A stretch of DNA of 64,000 bases from Mycolicibacterium fluoranthenivorans (GTDB lineage: Bacteria; Actinomycetota; Actinomycetes; Mycobacteriales; Mycobacteriaceae), in contig NZ_JAANOW010000005.1 of assembly GCF_011758805.1 (NCBI RefSeq), positions 186,001-250,000 of the forward strand, written 5' to 3'. The notes below the pieces were generated by a model, which worked only from the letters and a program-made list of their open reading frames with translations, had not been told where the DNA came from and searched no databases. The translations under genes were made by a program, and so were the position numbers. Positions 46,959 through 54,992 of this stretch are shown here, one piece after another (positions within the stretch are counted from its first letter, which is position 1; the number at the start of each line of letters is the position of its first letter).

Positions 46959-47486
46959 CGCGCACAGTTCCCGGCAGGGAGCCCGGTCGCACCGTCGGCG
47001 CCGAATTTATTTCGAATTCGAATTTTAATTGATGCTGACAGCGAAGTACCACGAGCGCCGGACAGGCCAACACCCCGCCACGTCACCCCCTCGCCAATAC
47101 CGCTCTTCGACATTGCTCTCCCCTCGATCGATCAGCACCGTCTCGCGAGGTGGCACCACGGCCACCGTCCCGTCGTTGCTGCTCCGGCCCAACCCCATTC
47201 GATGGCTGAAAACATTTGCTCGCCGAACCATTGGACTCGCCCATGCTATGACTCAGACCACACCCGGTCAACACAATGAGCAAATATTCTCAAGTGTCCG
47301 TCCGGCCCCGACCCGCCTGCTATCGCCCGGCACCATCGAGCGTGACGACCTCGCTGTCATTATGCGGAGTACGGTCGGAGCTAGTTATTTCAAGCATGAT
47401 TCATCACGCGATGACCTCCCAGAAGAAAGCCTCCAGAAGATCTCGCGCGTGTTCCGATCCGTCAGATCGAGAAGCAGGAGAGGGCT
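46959..47486. other. Non-coding region upstream of the mce operon
   Basis: About 530 bp with lower GC content than the surroundings and no convincing gene: the open frames here have poor codon character and mutually exclude each other. A strikingly AT-rich patch (about 47003-47030) contains the perfect palindrome TTCGAATTCGAA at 47011-47022, 53 bp upstream of yrbEA. This is a likely promoter/operator region. Confidence 0.5.
47011..47022. promoter_or_regulatory. Perfect 12-bp palindrome upstream of yrbEA
   Basis: TTCGAATTCGAA in an AT-rich patch, 53 bp before the mce operon start. A regulator-binding site is plausible; the cognate regulator is not identifiable. Confidence 0.45.
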
Positions 47487-47714
47487 GTGAGCAAATCTCC
47501 GTACGTCTCGCACGTTCCGCCGAACGTGATAGCGGGCCCCGGACAATCGGCACGGATACCACCGCGGTCACCCCAGGCGATGCGCCCCATCAATGCAGCA
47601 CCGACCACCGCCAATCTCGGTCTCGACCTGACTTGCCACTGCGCGGCTGCCACCTGCAGGCACAGGTGGCAGCCGGCACACTTCGGTCGTACTGCGCCCT
47701 GCTACCTCGCCTGA
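47487..47714 (+). CDS. Small ORF of uncertain status
   Basis: A 75-codon frame with GTG start and AGGAG six bases upstream (47477-47481). The first 25 codons look coding-like (SKSPYVSHVPPNVIAGPGQ), the rest (Cys/His/Arg-rich) does not; the end overlaps the convergent oxidoreductase by 13 bp. It may be a truncated gene whose 3' part was replaced, or chance. No family recognised. Confidence 0.25.
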   Translation: MSKSPYVSHVPPNVIAGPGQSARIPPRSPQAMRPINAAPTTANLGLDLTCHCAAATCRHRWQPAHFGRTAPCYLA

Positions 47715-49312
47715 TCACGCAGAACAGTTTGCGCGGCAAGCTTTCCGGGCAGTGCACATACTCCACCCACCGGGTGCGTCCCGGCACCGCTGAGGTAGAG
47801 ACCCTTCACGGGAGTTCGGTAGGCGCCAAACCCGGCAGCCGGCTTCAGCGGCCCGAACCGCGTGATGAGAGGGTCAACGTGATAGACGTTGCCGGCGGGG
47901 GCATTGAAGCGTTGCTCGATATCCGGCCCGCCCAATACCGCGCGGTCGATCTCCAGAGACTCGAGTCCTTCGTAATACATTGCGCTATCCCGGAGTACCG
48001 AGTCCCCGATCTTGTCACGTACGTCTCCCCAAGGCTCGGCGGGCGTCACAGGGATGACACCGGACCACAACCACAGGTTGCTGCGGCCCGGAGGCGCCTG
48101 CGTAGGATCCACAGCTGACGGAATGATCGCGCAGCTGACCGGGACCGGGTCAGGCCACTCCCCTCGCACCAGGGCGTTCCACCCGGCGTCCTGCTCGTCG
48201 AGGGTATGCCAGGCCACCAGGTACTTGCGCAGGTCCAGTCCGTCACCGCGCCACTTCTCGTGGCGCGGCATGGACACCTCCCCGTTGATCGCGACATTGA
48301 TCTTCAGTGAGGTGGCGTGCGTTTTGCGTATCGGGATATCCCTGGCGCGTGCTGAGAGCCGGCTGTCCAAGACACCCTCTGGCAGAAGCTGGTTCAATGT
48401 GATCACGGGATTGCAGGTGGTGATCACCGCGTTCCGTGCCTTCACCACCTGACCGCTTTCAAGTTGCACGCCGGCGACGCGGTCCGATTCCATCAACAAC
48501 TCGTGCACCCGGGTGTCGGTGTGCACCGTCCCGCCGTGTGCGAGCAGGCAACGGTGTAGTGCGGCCGGCAAGGCCCCGGTACCTCCGACAGGCATGGCGT
48601 TGGCCACCTTCTGGACCACGCCGAGATAGATCATCGCCCACGCGGTCATGTCCAATCGCATCTGGGAGAAGGCAGCCATCGCCGCCAAGGCGCCCTTGGG
48701 CAGTTCGGACTCGAAGTTCTCTTCCAGGAATTCGGTGTGCGACGCGGTCGCCAGCTGGCGCAGCGACCACAGCTGTTTGGGATGTCGCGCCGCGCGCGCT
48801 ACCGCCTTTGCCATCTCCTTGTTCCACGGCCGCAACGGATGCGACTTCATGTAGGCGACAACCAGATCCATCGCAGGATCAAGCGCGTTGGCCAGATCGA
48901 GCCACACCCGGGCATCTCGCGGAGAGAACCGTCGCAGTTCGTCGGCAGTGCGACTGGCATCTTTCCAGATCGCCAGTGAACTCCCATCCGGCGCCAGCTG
49001 CACGTGCGCGGGGTCGACCGAGATCTGCCTCAGCCCGTACTTGTGCAGTTCGAGTTCCTCAGCGACGCCGGATAACCGGAAGATTCCGGTGAGTTGGATG
49101 GCCCCTTCGTTGAACAGGTGCCCGGGCGCACTCGGCAGCGTGGCGTTGGTCGACGTCATTCCACCGACGGTTGGAGACGCCTCCAGGACGGCAACGGAGT
49201 GGCCCGCCTTAGCCAGATAGCACGCGGCTGTCAGACCGTTGTGCCCTGCGCCGACGATCACGTAGTCCGCTTCCCGCGGCAAGGCCCGGGTGGACGTGGA
49301 TTGTGGTTGCAT
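47702..49312 (-). CDS. CrtI-type FAD-dependent oxidoreductase
   Basis: A 536-residue flavoprotein of the phytoene-desaturase/retinol-saturase superfamily. The N-terminal dinucleotide fold YVIVGAGHNGLTAACYLAKAG (near 16-36) and a second segment TSTNATLPSAPGHLFNEG are followed by a C-terminal GLYLSGAGTHPVGGVCALPGKLAAQTVL, typical of this group. It could oxidise or saturate an isoprenoid, steroid or polyene. ATG 49312 is chosen by alignment with the dinucleotide fold; there is no strong Shine-Dalgarno. Last gene of a minus-strand operon, 74 bp after the AveC-like gene. Confidence 0.88.
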   Translation of the reverse strand: MQPQSTSTRALPREADYVIVGAGHNGLTAACYLAKAGHSVAVLEASPTVGGMTSTNATLPSAPGHLFNEGAIQLTGIFRLSGVAEELELHKYGLRQISVDPAHVQLAPDGSSLAIWKDASRTADELRRFSPRDARVWLDLANALDPAMDLVVAYMKSHPLRPWNKEMAKAVARAARHPKQLWSLRQLATASHTEFLEENFESELPKGALAAMAAFSQMRLDMTAWAMIYLGVVQKVANAMPVGGTGALPAALHRCLLAHGGTVHTDTRVHELLMESDRVAGVQLESGQVVKARNAVITTCNPVITLNQLLPEGVLDSRLSARARDIPIRKTHATSLKINVAINGEVSMPRHEKWRGDGLDLRKYLVAWHTLDEQDAGWNALVRGEWPDPVPVSCAIIPSAVDPTQAPPGRSNLWLWSGVIPVTPAEPWGDVRDKIGDSVLRDSAMYYEGLESLEIDRAVLGGPDIEQRFNAPAGNVYHVDPLITRFGPLKPAAGFGAYRTPVKGLYLSGAGTHPVGGVCALPGKLAAQTVLRDQAR

Positions 49313-49386
49313 ATTGTCTATCACTCTTTCGGATTGGTGTCGGAGAGCCTGCGCTCGCCGTGCAGGTCCGGCGACGTCGGTGCCGT

Positions 49387-50391
49387 TCAGCCCGGCATCA
49401 TGAAAGTCGGGACGGAGATGATCGAATCGGCGTTCACCGACATCCAGCTCCACGGAATGAAGTAGCTCAGGGCCGCCCATACCGCGCAGAACCCCACGAT
49501 CGACAACAGCTTGACCGGCGTCCGCAGTCGTGGTGACCAGCGTTGAATTCCGCGATGCACCCAGGGCAGCCCGTCAGGACTGTCGTGAGCCGACATCCGC
49601 AGATAGGTGAAGCCTGCGGCGTAGGCGGCTACGAAGACGCTCTCGTACACGGGAAACTGGTACTGCGTTCCCGCGAACACGGTGAGTGCATCCCACGTAC
49701 GTGGGAAGGCGTAGACCTGAGTCCGCACGAACAGCTGTTCAATCACGATATCCAGCAACAGGATCACGACGAAGGCCATACTGAACGAACGAATGTTGGC
49801 TATCCCCGGGTGGCGCCGCCGCAGTGCAAGGATGATCTTGCACTCGATGGCCGCCAGCCCTATCCCCAAGTAGAGGTACTGGGGCACGAACCAGGCGATT
49901 CCCTCCGCATAGCGGGTGGGGCCCTGATGCAGCGGGAAGAACGCCAGCCAGGAACCGAGGTTCAGCGCGTGGGCATTCCAGGCGAAGGTGTAGTGGAAGT
50001 AGTTGATCATCGGATCGATGCCGGCGGCGAGCAGCGAGCCGATGACGATCATGCCGTCCAGAGTCAATTGCCTTTGACGCCATAGCGGTCGGATGAGAAA
50101 CGTCCAGATGGTCACTGCCGCGATGACCAGACTCACCAGTTCGATGATCCGCAGCACCGCCAGGGAGCTATCCGAGAACGTGTCGGGGCCGAAGATCGGT
50201 GCCGGCGCGAACTGGTCGTCGGACAGCGCCCAACGGGTCCAGGCCTGCCCGACGAACAGGATCCAGAAGACGCCGAGCAGTGCCCACAACGACACCCCAC
50301 CGCCCAGTTCCCGGGTGTCCGCCGGCCGGGTCTGCCCAGACCGCATCTGAGCGGTATCGCCAAGCGTGAGGCCACCCCCGACCTTCGTCAT
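49387..50391 (-). CDS. AveC-like polytopic membrane protein
   Basis: A 334-residue protein with about 7-8 transmembrane helices. Conserved-looking parts are IDPMINYFHYTFAWNAHALNLGSWLAFFP (near 129) and the ending VNADSIISVPTFMMPG. It matches the group annotated as spirocyclase AveC family in mycobacteria; AveC of Streptomyces catalyses spiroketal formation in avermectin, but the mycobacterial members have no known reaction. Its start overlaps the stop of the phosphotransferase gene. Confidence 0.7.
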   Translation of the reverse strand: MTKVGGGLTLGDTAQMRSGQTRPADTRELGGGVSLWALLGVFWILFVGQAWTRWALSDDQFAPAPIFGPDTFSDSSLAVLRIIELVSLVIAAVTIWTFLIRPLWRQRQLTLDGMIVIGSLLAAGIDPMINYFHYTFAWNAHALNLGSWLAFFPLHQGPTRYAEGIAWFVPQYLYLGIGLAAIECKIILALRRRHPGIANIRSFSMAFVVILLLDIVIEQLFVRTQVYAFPRTWDALTVFAGTQYQFPVYESVFVAAYAAGFTYLRMSAHDSPDGLPWVHRGIQRWSPRLRTPVKLLSIVGFCAVWAALSYFIPWSWMSVNADSIISVPTFMMPG

Positions 50392-51497
50392 CGGTTACCC
50401 ATGAAGGTGGTGGTGAGTCCCGTCGGTGCGGGCAACTCGAGAAGCTGGGCGAGTAGTTGGCTGGCCGGGTTGCTCAGTGCCATCGGCGAGTCCGCGGGCA
50501 GGAGCCCCATACTGATCATCATGTGGGCGGCCCGGACCATGATGATCGACAGTTTGGTCGCCGCCAACACTTCGTAGTAGCCGACGTGACACGGGGTGTG
50601 CCCGCTGACCGATTCGTACAGCGCCAGCGTCTCTTCACGGGTGGGCACACCGTCGGGCAGCGGAAGACCGATCCCTTCCGTGTGATGGCGCATCAGAAAC
50701 AGCCACCATCCCAAGTCGACCTCACGCGGCGCCACACTCACCATCTCCCAGTCCAGGACGGCTGCCACCGAGAGATCGTCACCGAAGATGATGTTCCCGA
50801 CGCGGGCATCTCCCCAATTGAGCACCTTCGCCCCCTCGTCGGCGGGCCCGTTGTCGGCCAGCCAGTCGAGTCCTCGCTCAATCGTGGGATTCGCCTCACC
50901 CTCGGCTGCCCAGGCGAAGGTGTCCCGCCATTGGGCGATCTGCGCGGCCACGGCACCCTGCTCACCGTTGTCGAGAAATCCCAGCCCGATACCTCGCCAA
51001 TCGGTCGAGTGAATTCGGCTCATGGCGGCGATACTGTTCTGCCACATGAGCCTTCGCTGCTCTGCGGTGAGATCGAGCACCCATCCGCCGGCGGTGAAAG
51101 GAGGGTCATCGGAGGGCACCCGGCCGTCGACGCGGGCCATCACCAGAAAGGGCGAGCCGAAGACCGCTGGAGCGTCGTCGTAGGAGAAGATCTCGGGGAC
51201 CGGAACATCGGTGTGCGCACCGAGCGCCGTCAAGACCCGCGCTTCCTTGCTCAAGTCGTAGGACGGAAACACCCCGGGCCCCGCCGGCTGAACCCGGGCC
51301 ACCATCCCTCTACTGTGCGACCGGTCCGCACCCACCCATTCCACGTTGAACAGAACCGTCTCGTTCGACATCCCGGCGGACGCTGGGACGACCAGGTCGG
51401 TCACTCGCAGGGACGTAGCTTCAACGACTTTCGATTCCATCCACTGCGCGATACGCGCAGAGGCCGCCTCGGTGTCGATGGTGTTCTTCAGCGCCAT
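50388..51497 (-). CDS. APH-fold phosphotransferase family protein
   Basis: A 369-residue aminoglycoside-phosphotransferase-fold protein. The ATP-site beta-hairpin region precedes a catalytic block NWGDARVGNIIF (near 226; usual HGDxxxxN has Asn in place of His) and metal-binding Asp in AVLDWEMV (near 247). The N-terminal TDLVVPASAGMSNETVLFNVEW is typical of mycobacterial members found beside acyl-CoA dehydrogenases and lipid genes. Substrate unknown. Overlaps the AveC-like gene by ATGA. Confidence 0.85.
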   Translation of the reverse strand: MALKNTIDTEAASARIAQWMESKVVEATSLRVTDLVVPASAGMSNETVLFNVEWVGADRSHSRGMVARVQPAGPGVFPSYDLSKEARVLTALGAHTDVPVPEIFSYDDAPAVFGSPFLVMARVDGRVPSDDPPFTAGGWVLDLTAEQRRLMWQNSIAAMSRIHSTDWRGIGLGFLDNGEQGAVAAQIAQWRDTFAWAAEGEANPTIERGLDWLADNGPADEGAKVLNWGDARVGNIIFGDDLSVAAVLDWEMVSVAPREVDLGWWLFLMRHHTEGIGLPLPDGVPTREETLALYESVSGHTPCHVGYYEVLAATKLSIIMVRAAHMMISMGLLPADSPMALSNPASQLLAQLLELPAPTGLTTTFMGNR

Positions 51498-51531
51498 TAC
51501 TCCAACTCTCTTTCGCTGTCAGCCATTGCCT

Positions 51532-52596
51532 TCACACCCGCGGCCCGGCGGCACGCTCGGCCATCGCCCGTTGGTAGATGTCGAACCAGATTTCTTGATA
51601 GGTGCAATGGCTGACCCGGCCTTCACCGTCTTCCCATCGGTAGACGCTGTCGCGGAACGAGGCGTTGGGCCAAGAGGGAATCGACGCACACGCGATCGCC
51701 TCGCCGCGGAAGCGGTAGACCTCTCCGCGGTCGTCCCGCGCCGTGATCTCCTGACAGGTCGCCATGTGCAGGCGAGGGTGATACTCGAGGACGTCGCGGT
51801 TCACCGACGTGATCGAGCGCGTCTCGTCGCCGCGTTGCACCCATGCGAAGTGGTGCGACGGGCGATCCCCGACGTCGTAAAGCCCTGCCCATCGCGGGTT
51901 GGTGTCGAGTGGCTCGAAACTGATCTGGTTGAAGATCAGGTCGGGTCCGAAGTACATGGGCGACCATCCGACCGGCGGGCTGGCGACGGCTCCACGCCGC
52001 TCCACTCGCACCTGCCGCCACGACCGATCTCGAGGGGCGAAACAGTCGACGTCGTACGCCTGGCCATCGAGTGTCAGATTGCCTTTCACCTGCATGAATT
52101 GTTCGCTGCCCCCTGGTTTTCGGGCCAGGTCGTGATGTTCTTCCTCGCCGGGCATGACGTGTCCACGCGCCAACAGTGGAGTGACCGCATCGGCCTTGAG
52201 GTCCATGCGGAGCCGTCCATCAGGCGCGGTGTAGGTCAACCGAGCCGACACACCCGGCTCGACGAACTCGATGCGGAGTCCGTTGTCGGTCGTGATCGTG
52301 TTGTTCTCGATACGTGGCCACGGCATGGTGATCTCGTAGTCGAGGTACGCCATGTCGGTGAACTCGACATTGTCGTTGCCCTGGAAGATGCACACCCCAC
52401 CCTGGGACAGCGGGAATGCGGGTTGGTACCTGATGTAGACGAATCCACCGATTGCCGCTTCGGGGATCGAGAATCCGAAGTAGTGCGTGTGGATGAGGTG
52501 CGGGTCCCATAGGTCCTGCAAGCCGGGCAACGGGATCAACAGATCCGTCTCTCCCGGGTGTACGTGGAGTTCCATGGACGCTGCGTTGGAGGTCAC
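51532..52596 (-). CDS. DUF7064/CrtC-like beta-sandwich protein
   Basis: A 354-residue soluble protein with no signal peptide, rich in aromatic residues (HYFGFSIPEAAIGGFVYIRYQPAFPLSQGG; CFAPRDRSWRQVR near 202-214). This pattern matches the actinobacterial DUF7064/7065 hypotheticals with a lipocalin-like, carotenoid-hydratase (CrtC/AttH) fold. The RDRSW motif is characteristic. Function unknown; it may bind or hydrate a hydrophobic ligand. First gene of the operon, divergent from tetR across 87 bp. Confidence 0.65.
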   Translation of the reverse strand: MTSNAASMELHVHPGETDLLIPLPGLQDLWDPHLIHTHYFGFSIPEAAIGGFVYIRYQPAFPLSQGGVCIFQGNDNVEFTDMAYLDYEITMPWPRIENNTITTDNGLRIEFVEPGVSARLTYTAPDGRLRMDLKADAVTPLLARGHVMPGEEEHHDLARKPGGSEQFMQVKGNLTLDGQAYDVDCFAPRDRSWRQVRVERRGAVASPPVGWSPMYFGPDLIFNQISFEPLDTNPRWAGLYDVGDRPSHHFAWVQRGDETRSITSVNRDVLEYHPRLHMATCQEITARDDRGEVYRFRGEAIACASIPSWPNASFRDSVYRWEDGEGRVSHCTYQEIWFDIYQRAMAERAAGPRV

Positions 52597-52669
52597 AGTA
52601 TTTCCTAATCGTGATTCAGTTCACTGCCGACTCGGATCAACCTAACGGCAAATGAATGGCTTATCAAGT

Positions 52670-52685
52670 ATGAATATTGATTCAT
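52670..52685. promoter_or_regulatory. Operator-like inverted repeat at the tetR start
   Basis: ATGAATATTGATTCAT, with ATGAAT/ATTCAT arms and 4-bp spacer, runs into the ATG of the tetR gene. In an 87-bp divergent region this placement would let the TetR protein repress itself and the minus-strand operon. Confidence 0.55.
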
Positions 52686-53334
52686 GATGAAGAATCGAAA
52701 CGTGGCACCGCAGGACAAACCGGCTACCCGCACGGAACGGCAACGGCAGCGCACCCGCCGCCAGCTCTTGGATGCCGGCCGCTCCCTTATCGCCGCCAAA
52801 GGCGTTGCCGGACTTCGCATCCAGGAGATCACCGAAACCGCTGACGTCGCACTGGGCTCGTTCTACAACTACTTCGAGTCCAAGGACGAGTTCTTGGAAG
52901 CGATCATGACCGAGAGCCTCACCGAACTGGCGGCCGCGACGGTCGCCACCGAGGACCTCAGCTCCGATCCGGCAGATGTGGTGGCTCTTGCCAGCCTGCG
53001 AGTCGTCGGCGTGGCTTACACCGAGCCGGAATTCGCCCGCCTGATCGCCAATATCGGACATTCGGAAGCACTGTTCGGCCGGGCGCTACATCCCTACGCC
53101 CGGGAGGCCGTCGAACGCGGCATCGACAGCGGCCGCTTCGTGGTGCCGAACATCGACGTCCTCCTGACCGCGGTGATAGGAGCGGCATTCGCGTTGATCC
53201 GCGAGATCCTGGACGGCCGCCACGGTCCACACGCAGAGCGCGCCTTCGCGCAATACATGCTGGCCGCACTCGGGCTCACACCGGACGAGGCCGCCACGGT
53301 GGTGGCCAAGGTCGCGGCTTCCGAACAGGCTTGA
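52684..53334 (+). CDS. TetR-family regulator
   Basis: A 216-residue TetR protein. The HTH (GVAGLRIQEITETADVALGSFYNYFESKDEFLEAIM, about 40-75) is canonical; the C-terminal domain (80-210) holds a hydrophobic ligand pocket (LLTAVIGAAFALIREILDG). The first codons MMK are ambiguous (ATG 52684 or 52687). Likely local repressor of the cluster at 47.7-52.6 kb and perhaps of the convergent membrane gene. Confidence 0.9.
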   Translation: MMKNRNVAPQDKPATRTERQRQRTRRQLLDAGRSLIAAKGVAGLRIQEITETADVALGSFYNYFESKDEFLEAIMTESLTELAAATVATEDLSSDPADVVALASLRVVGVAYTEPEFARLIANIGHSEALFGRALHPYAREAVERGIDSGRFVVPNIDVLLTAVIGAAFALIREILDGRHGPHAERAFAQYMLAALGLTPDEAATVVAKVAASEQA

Positions 53335-53375
53335 AGCGCAAGGAGTTCGGTCATCCATCCAGGCCGCCCGGACAT

Positions 53376-53390
53376 CCGCTCGACGAGCGG
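53376..53390. terminator. Hairpin between convergent genes
   Basis: CCGCTC (53376-53381) and GAGCGG (53385-53390) pair perfectly round a GAC loop (extendable to a 7-bp stem). It lies in the 61 bp between the tetR stop and the stop of the minus-strand membrane gene. No T-tract. Confidence 0.55.
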
Positions 53391-53395
53391 CGACC

Positions 53396-54259
53396 TCACA
53401 CACGAACAGGAACCTTGCCGGAGCCTTCGACGCCGAAGATCGCCGCCTTGAGCACGCCGATCTTCGATTTGATGAGCACCTCGTCATCGGGTCGGGAAAC
53501 CACGAACGACAACACCCACACGAACGTCAACGCGAGTCCGAGCGTGACCAGCCAAGCGAGGTGGCTGACCAGCAACGGCGCGTCCAGGTTGAGAGCCGTC
53601 CACACCGGCCAGGCGGCGGCACCGTTACCAATACCGTCGGCCATCGGGATGAATGCAATGACCAAAGCCAGTCGCCATCCCGGCAGGTGCTCACGCAGGC
53701 GGTAGATCAATGCTCCCGCCGTCAACGGCATCAGCGGATTGACGCATACCCACCACAGCGGTAGGCCCCAGAAGTTCAGTGGCTGCGGCCCGTAGTACTC
53801 GTAGGCACCCATGAGCACGCCGGGACTCTCCAACCAGATGTTGATGAAGACGTCGATCAGATAGAGCTGGAATACAGCTTTGCGGGTCACCCCGGTACTG
53901 AAAATGCGGTAGGCGAGATACGCCAAGCCGCCGACGTACCAGATGTAGACGAAGTTGATGAACAACGGGAAGTCGCGCCCCATCGAAGAGAACGTCGTGA
54001 GGGACGCATCCTGTCGGATGTAGCACAGACCCAAGGTGTCCACGATCGGCTCGAAGAGACAGGCAATACCGCCGCCGATCAGGCAATACATCAGCAGCGG
54101 ACCGCGACCGGTCGCCAGGTGTTTGATCGCGAAGAACACCATCACCACCACCGGTATGCCGAGAAAGATCGTGAAGATGACCTCCGGCACGAACGGCATG
54201 GGTGTCGTGGGGTGCGCAGGAATTGCCGGGGCTGCCAGCAAAGCGCCTTGTCCTGTCAT
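53396..54259 (-). CDS. Polytopic membrane protein, AveC/carotenoid-biosynthesis-like
   Basis: A 287-residue protein with about 7 helices. EPIVDTLGLCYIRQDAS (near 70), ESPGVLMGAYEYYGPQPLNFWGLPLWWVCVNPLMPL (near 143-178) are the conserved-looking parts; the EYYG...PLWW segment recalls membrane proteins of carotenoid cyclisation/hydration and AveC-like groups. It is the second such protein in 4 kb. A short polar tail ends the chain. Family and function are uncertain. Confidence 0.6.
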   Translation of the reverse strand: MTGQGALLAAPAIPAHPTTPMPFVPEVIFTIFLGIPVVVMVFFAIKHLATGRGPLLMYCLIGGGIACLFEPIVDTLGLCYIRQDASLTTFSSMGRDFPLFINFVYIWYVGGLAYLAYRIFSTGVTRKAVFQLYLIDVFINIWLESPGVLMGAYEYYGPQPLNFWGLPLWWVCVNPLMPLTAGALIYRLREHLPGWRLALVIAFIPMADGIGNGAAAWPVWTALNLDAPLLVSHLAWLVTLGLALTFVWVLSFVVSRPDDEVLIKSKIGVLKAAIFGVEGSGKVPVRV

Positions 54260-54685
54260 AGCTCTCTTTCGCCGAGATCTTCGGTATGCGTCAGTGATGC
54301 CGCCAGCGGTGACCCTCTACGTGTGTCGTGGACCACACGATTGACGACGTTCGGAGCCTAACTGGAATTGAACGGGTTTTCAATGGTGAAAGAACGATCA
54401 TTTTCTCAGGGTTTGCATCGCGCGCCGATCAGGCCGAGAGCGCCGCGAGTGACAGAACGGCCGAAGGTCGCTGTCACGAACGGCGCACACCCGCCAGTGC
54501 TGAGCAATGAAATACCGTGCACTACAACGCACTTCACCCATCCATCGATCGCAGCCACGACAGGGAGCCAGCCCGGGGGCGCACCAGATCGCGGTCGCGG
54601 TGGCAGCGTCCTACCTACCGTCACGGCCGAGTTGCCGCTGGCGTAGGACTGTCAGCGGGGCTTGGGTAAGCTTCGAGCGTCCCTG
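54260..54685. other. Intergenic region before the tRNA
   Basis: About 425 bp with no convincing gene. The only structure I see is an inverted repeat ATTGAA-N6-TTCAAT at 54367-54384, 108 bp upstream of the minus-strand membrane-protein gene, that could be a regulator site. Confidence 0.4.
54367..54384. promoter_or_regulatory. Inverted repeat upstream of the membrane-protein gene
   Basis: ATTGAA (54367-54372) and TTCAAT (54379-54384) are perfect 6-bp arms with a 6-bp spacer, in locally AT-rich DNA. It does not match the ATGAAT/ATTCAT site at the tetR start. Confidence 0.4.
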
Positions 54686-54758
54686 GCCCCCGTAGCTCAG
54701 GGGATAGAGCACGGCTCTCCTAAAGCCGGTGTCGCAGGTTCGAATCCTGCCGGGGGCA
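54686..54758 (+). tRNA. tRNA-Arg (anticodon CCT)
   Basis: A complete cloverleaf: acceptor GCCCCCG/CGGGGGC, D-arm GCTC/GAGC, anticodon stem CGGCT/AGCCG with loop CTCCTAA (CCT at 54719-54721), and T-arm GCAGG-TTCGAAT-CCTGC. Discriminator A. It reads AGG codons, rare in this genome type. Such tRNA genes are common integration sites; mobile-element-like repeats follow within 20 bp. Confidence 0.97.
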
Positions 54759-54777
54759 CTCTTTTGTTGTATGACCT

Positions 54778-54865
54778 CGGTTGATGGGTGACGTTTCTAC
54801 TCCGGCTGATGGTTGACGTTGTTTCGGCTGATGTCTGTCAGTTGCTTCGGTTGATCGTTCACATG
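54778..54865. repeat. Four regularly spaced 18-bp direct repeats
   Basis: Copies at 54778-54795, 54803-54820, 54825-54842 and 54848-54865, all of the form CGG(T/C)TGAT-N-(G/T)-(G/T)-TGACGTT or a decayed version; copies 1 and 2 agree at 16 of 18 positions. Start-to-start spacing is 25, 22 and 23 bp. Multiple short repeats like these are found at the ends of IS21-type elements as transposase-binding sites. No transposase gene is present, so this would be an end left behind. Confidence 0.6.
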
Positions 54866-54992
54866 AACGTGTCCGGATTTGATCCCACGTCCGCCCGCCC
54901 GAAGGATGGCGACTATTGCCGAGCGCTACCGGTCGAACGGCGTGAGCGTTCGGTGGCGTCGGCACTCGACCATCCGGGTGAGCCTCTCGATC

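Noticed and set aside
47029..48118. Overlapping plus-strand frames in and after the mce upstream region
   Set aside because: They lack recognisable domains and conflict with each other and with the oxidoreductase gene.
52621..52680. Possible KstR2 site (AnCAAGnnCTTGnT) in the tetR divergent region
   Set aside because: Only one half (TCAAG) is present; the second half is absent.
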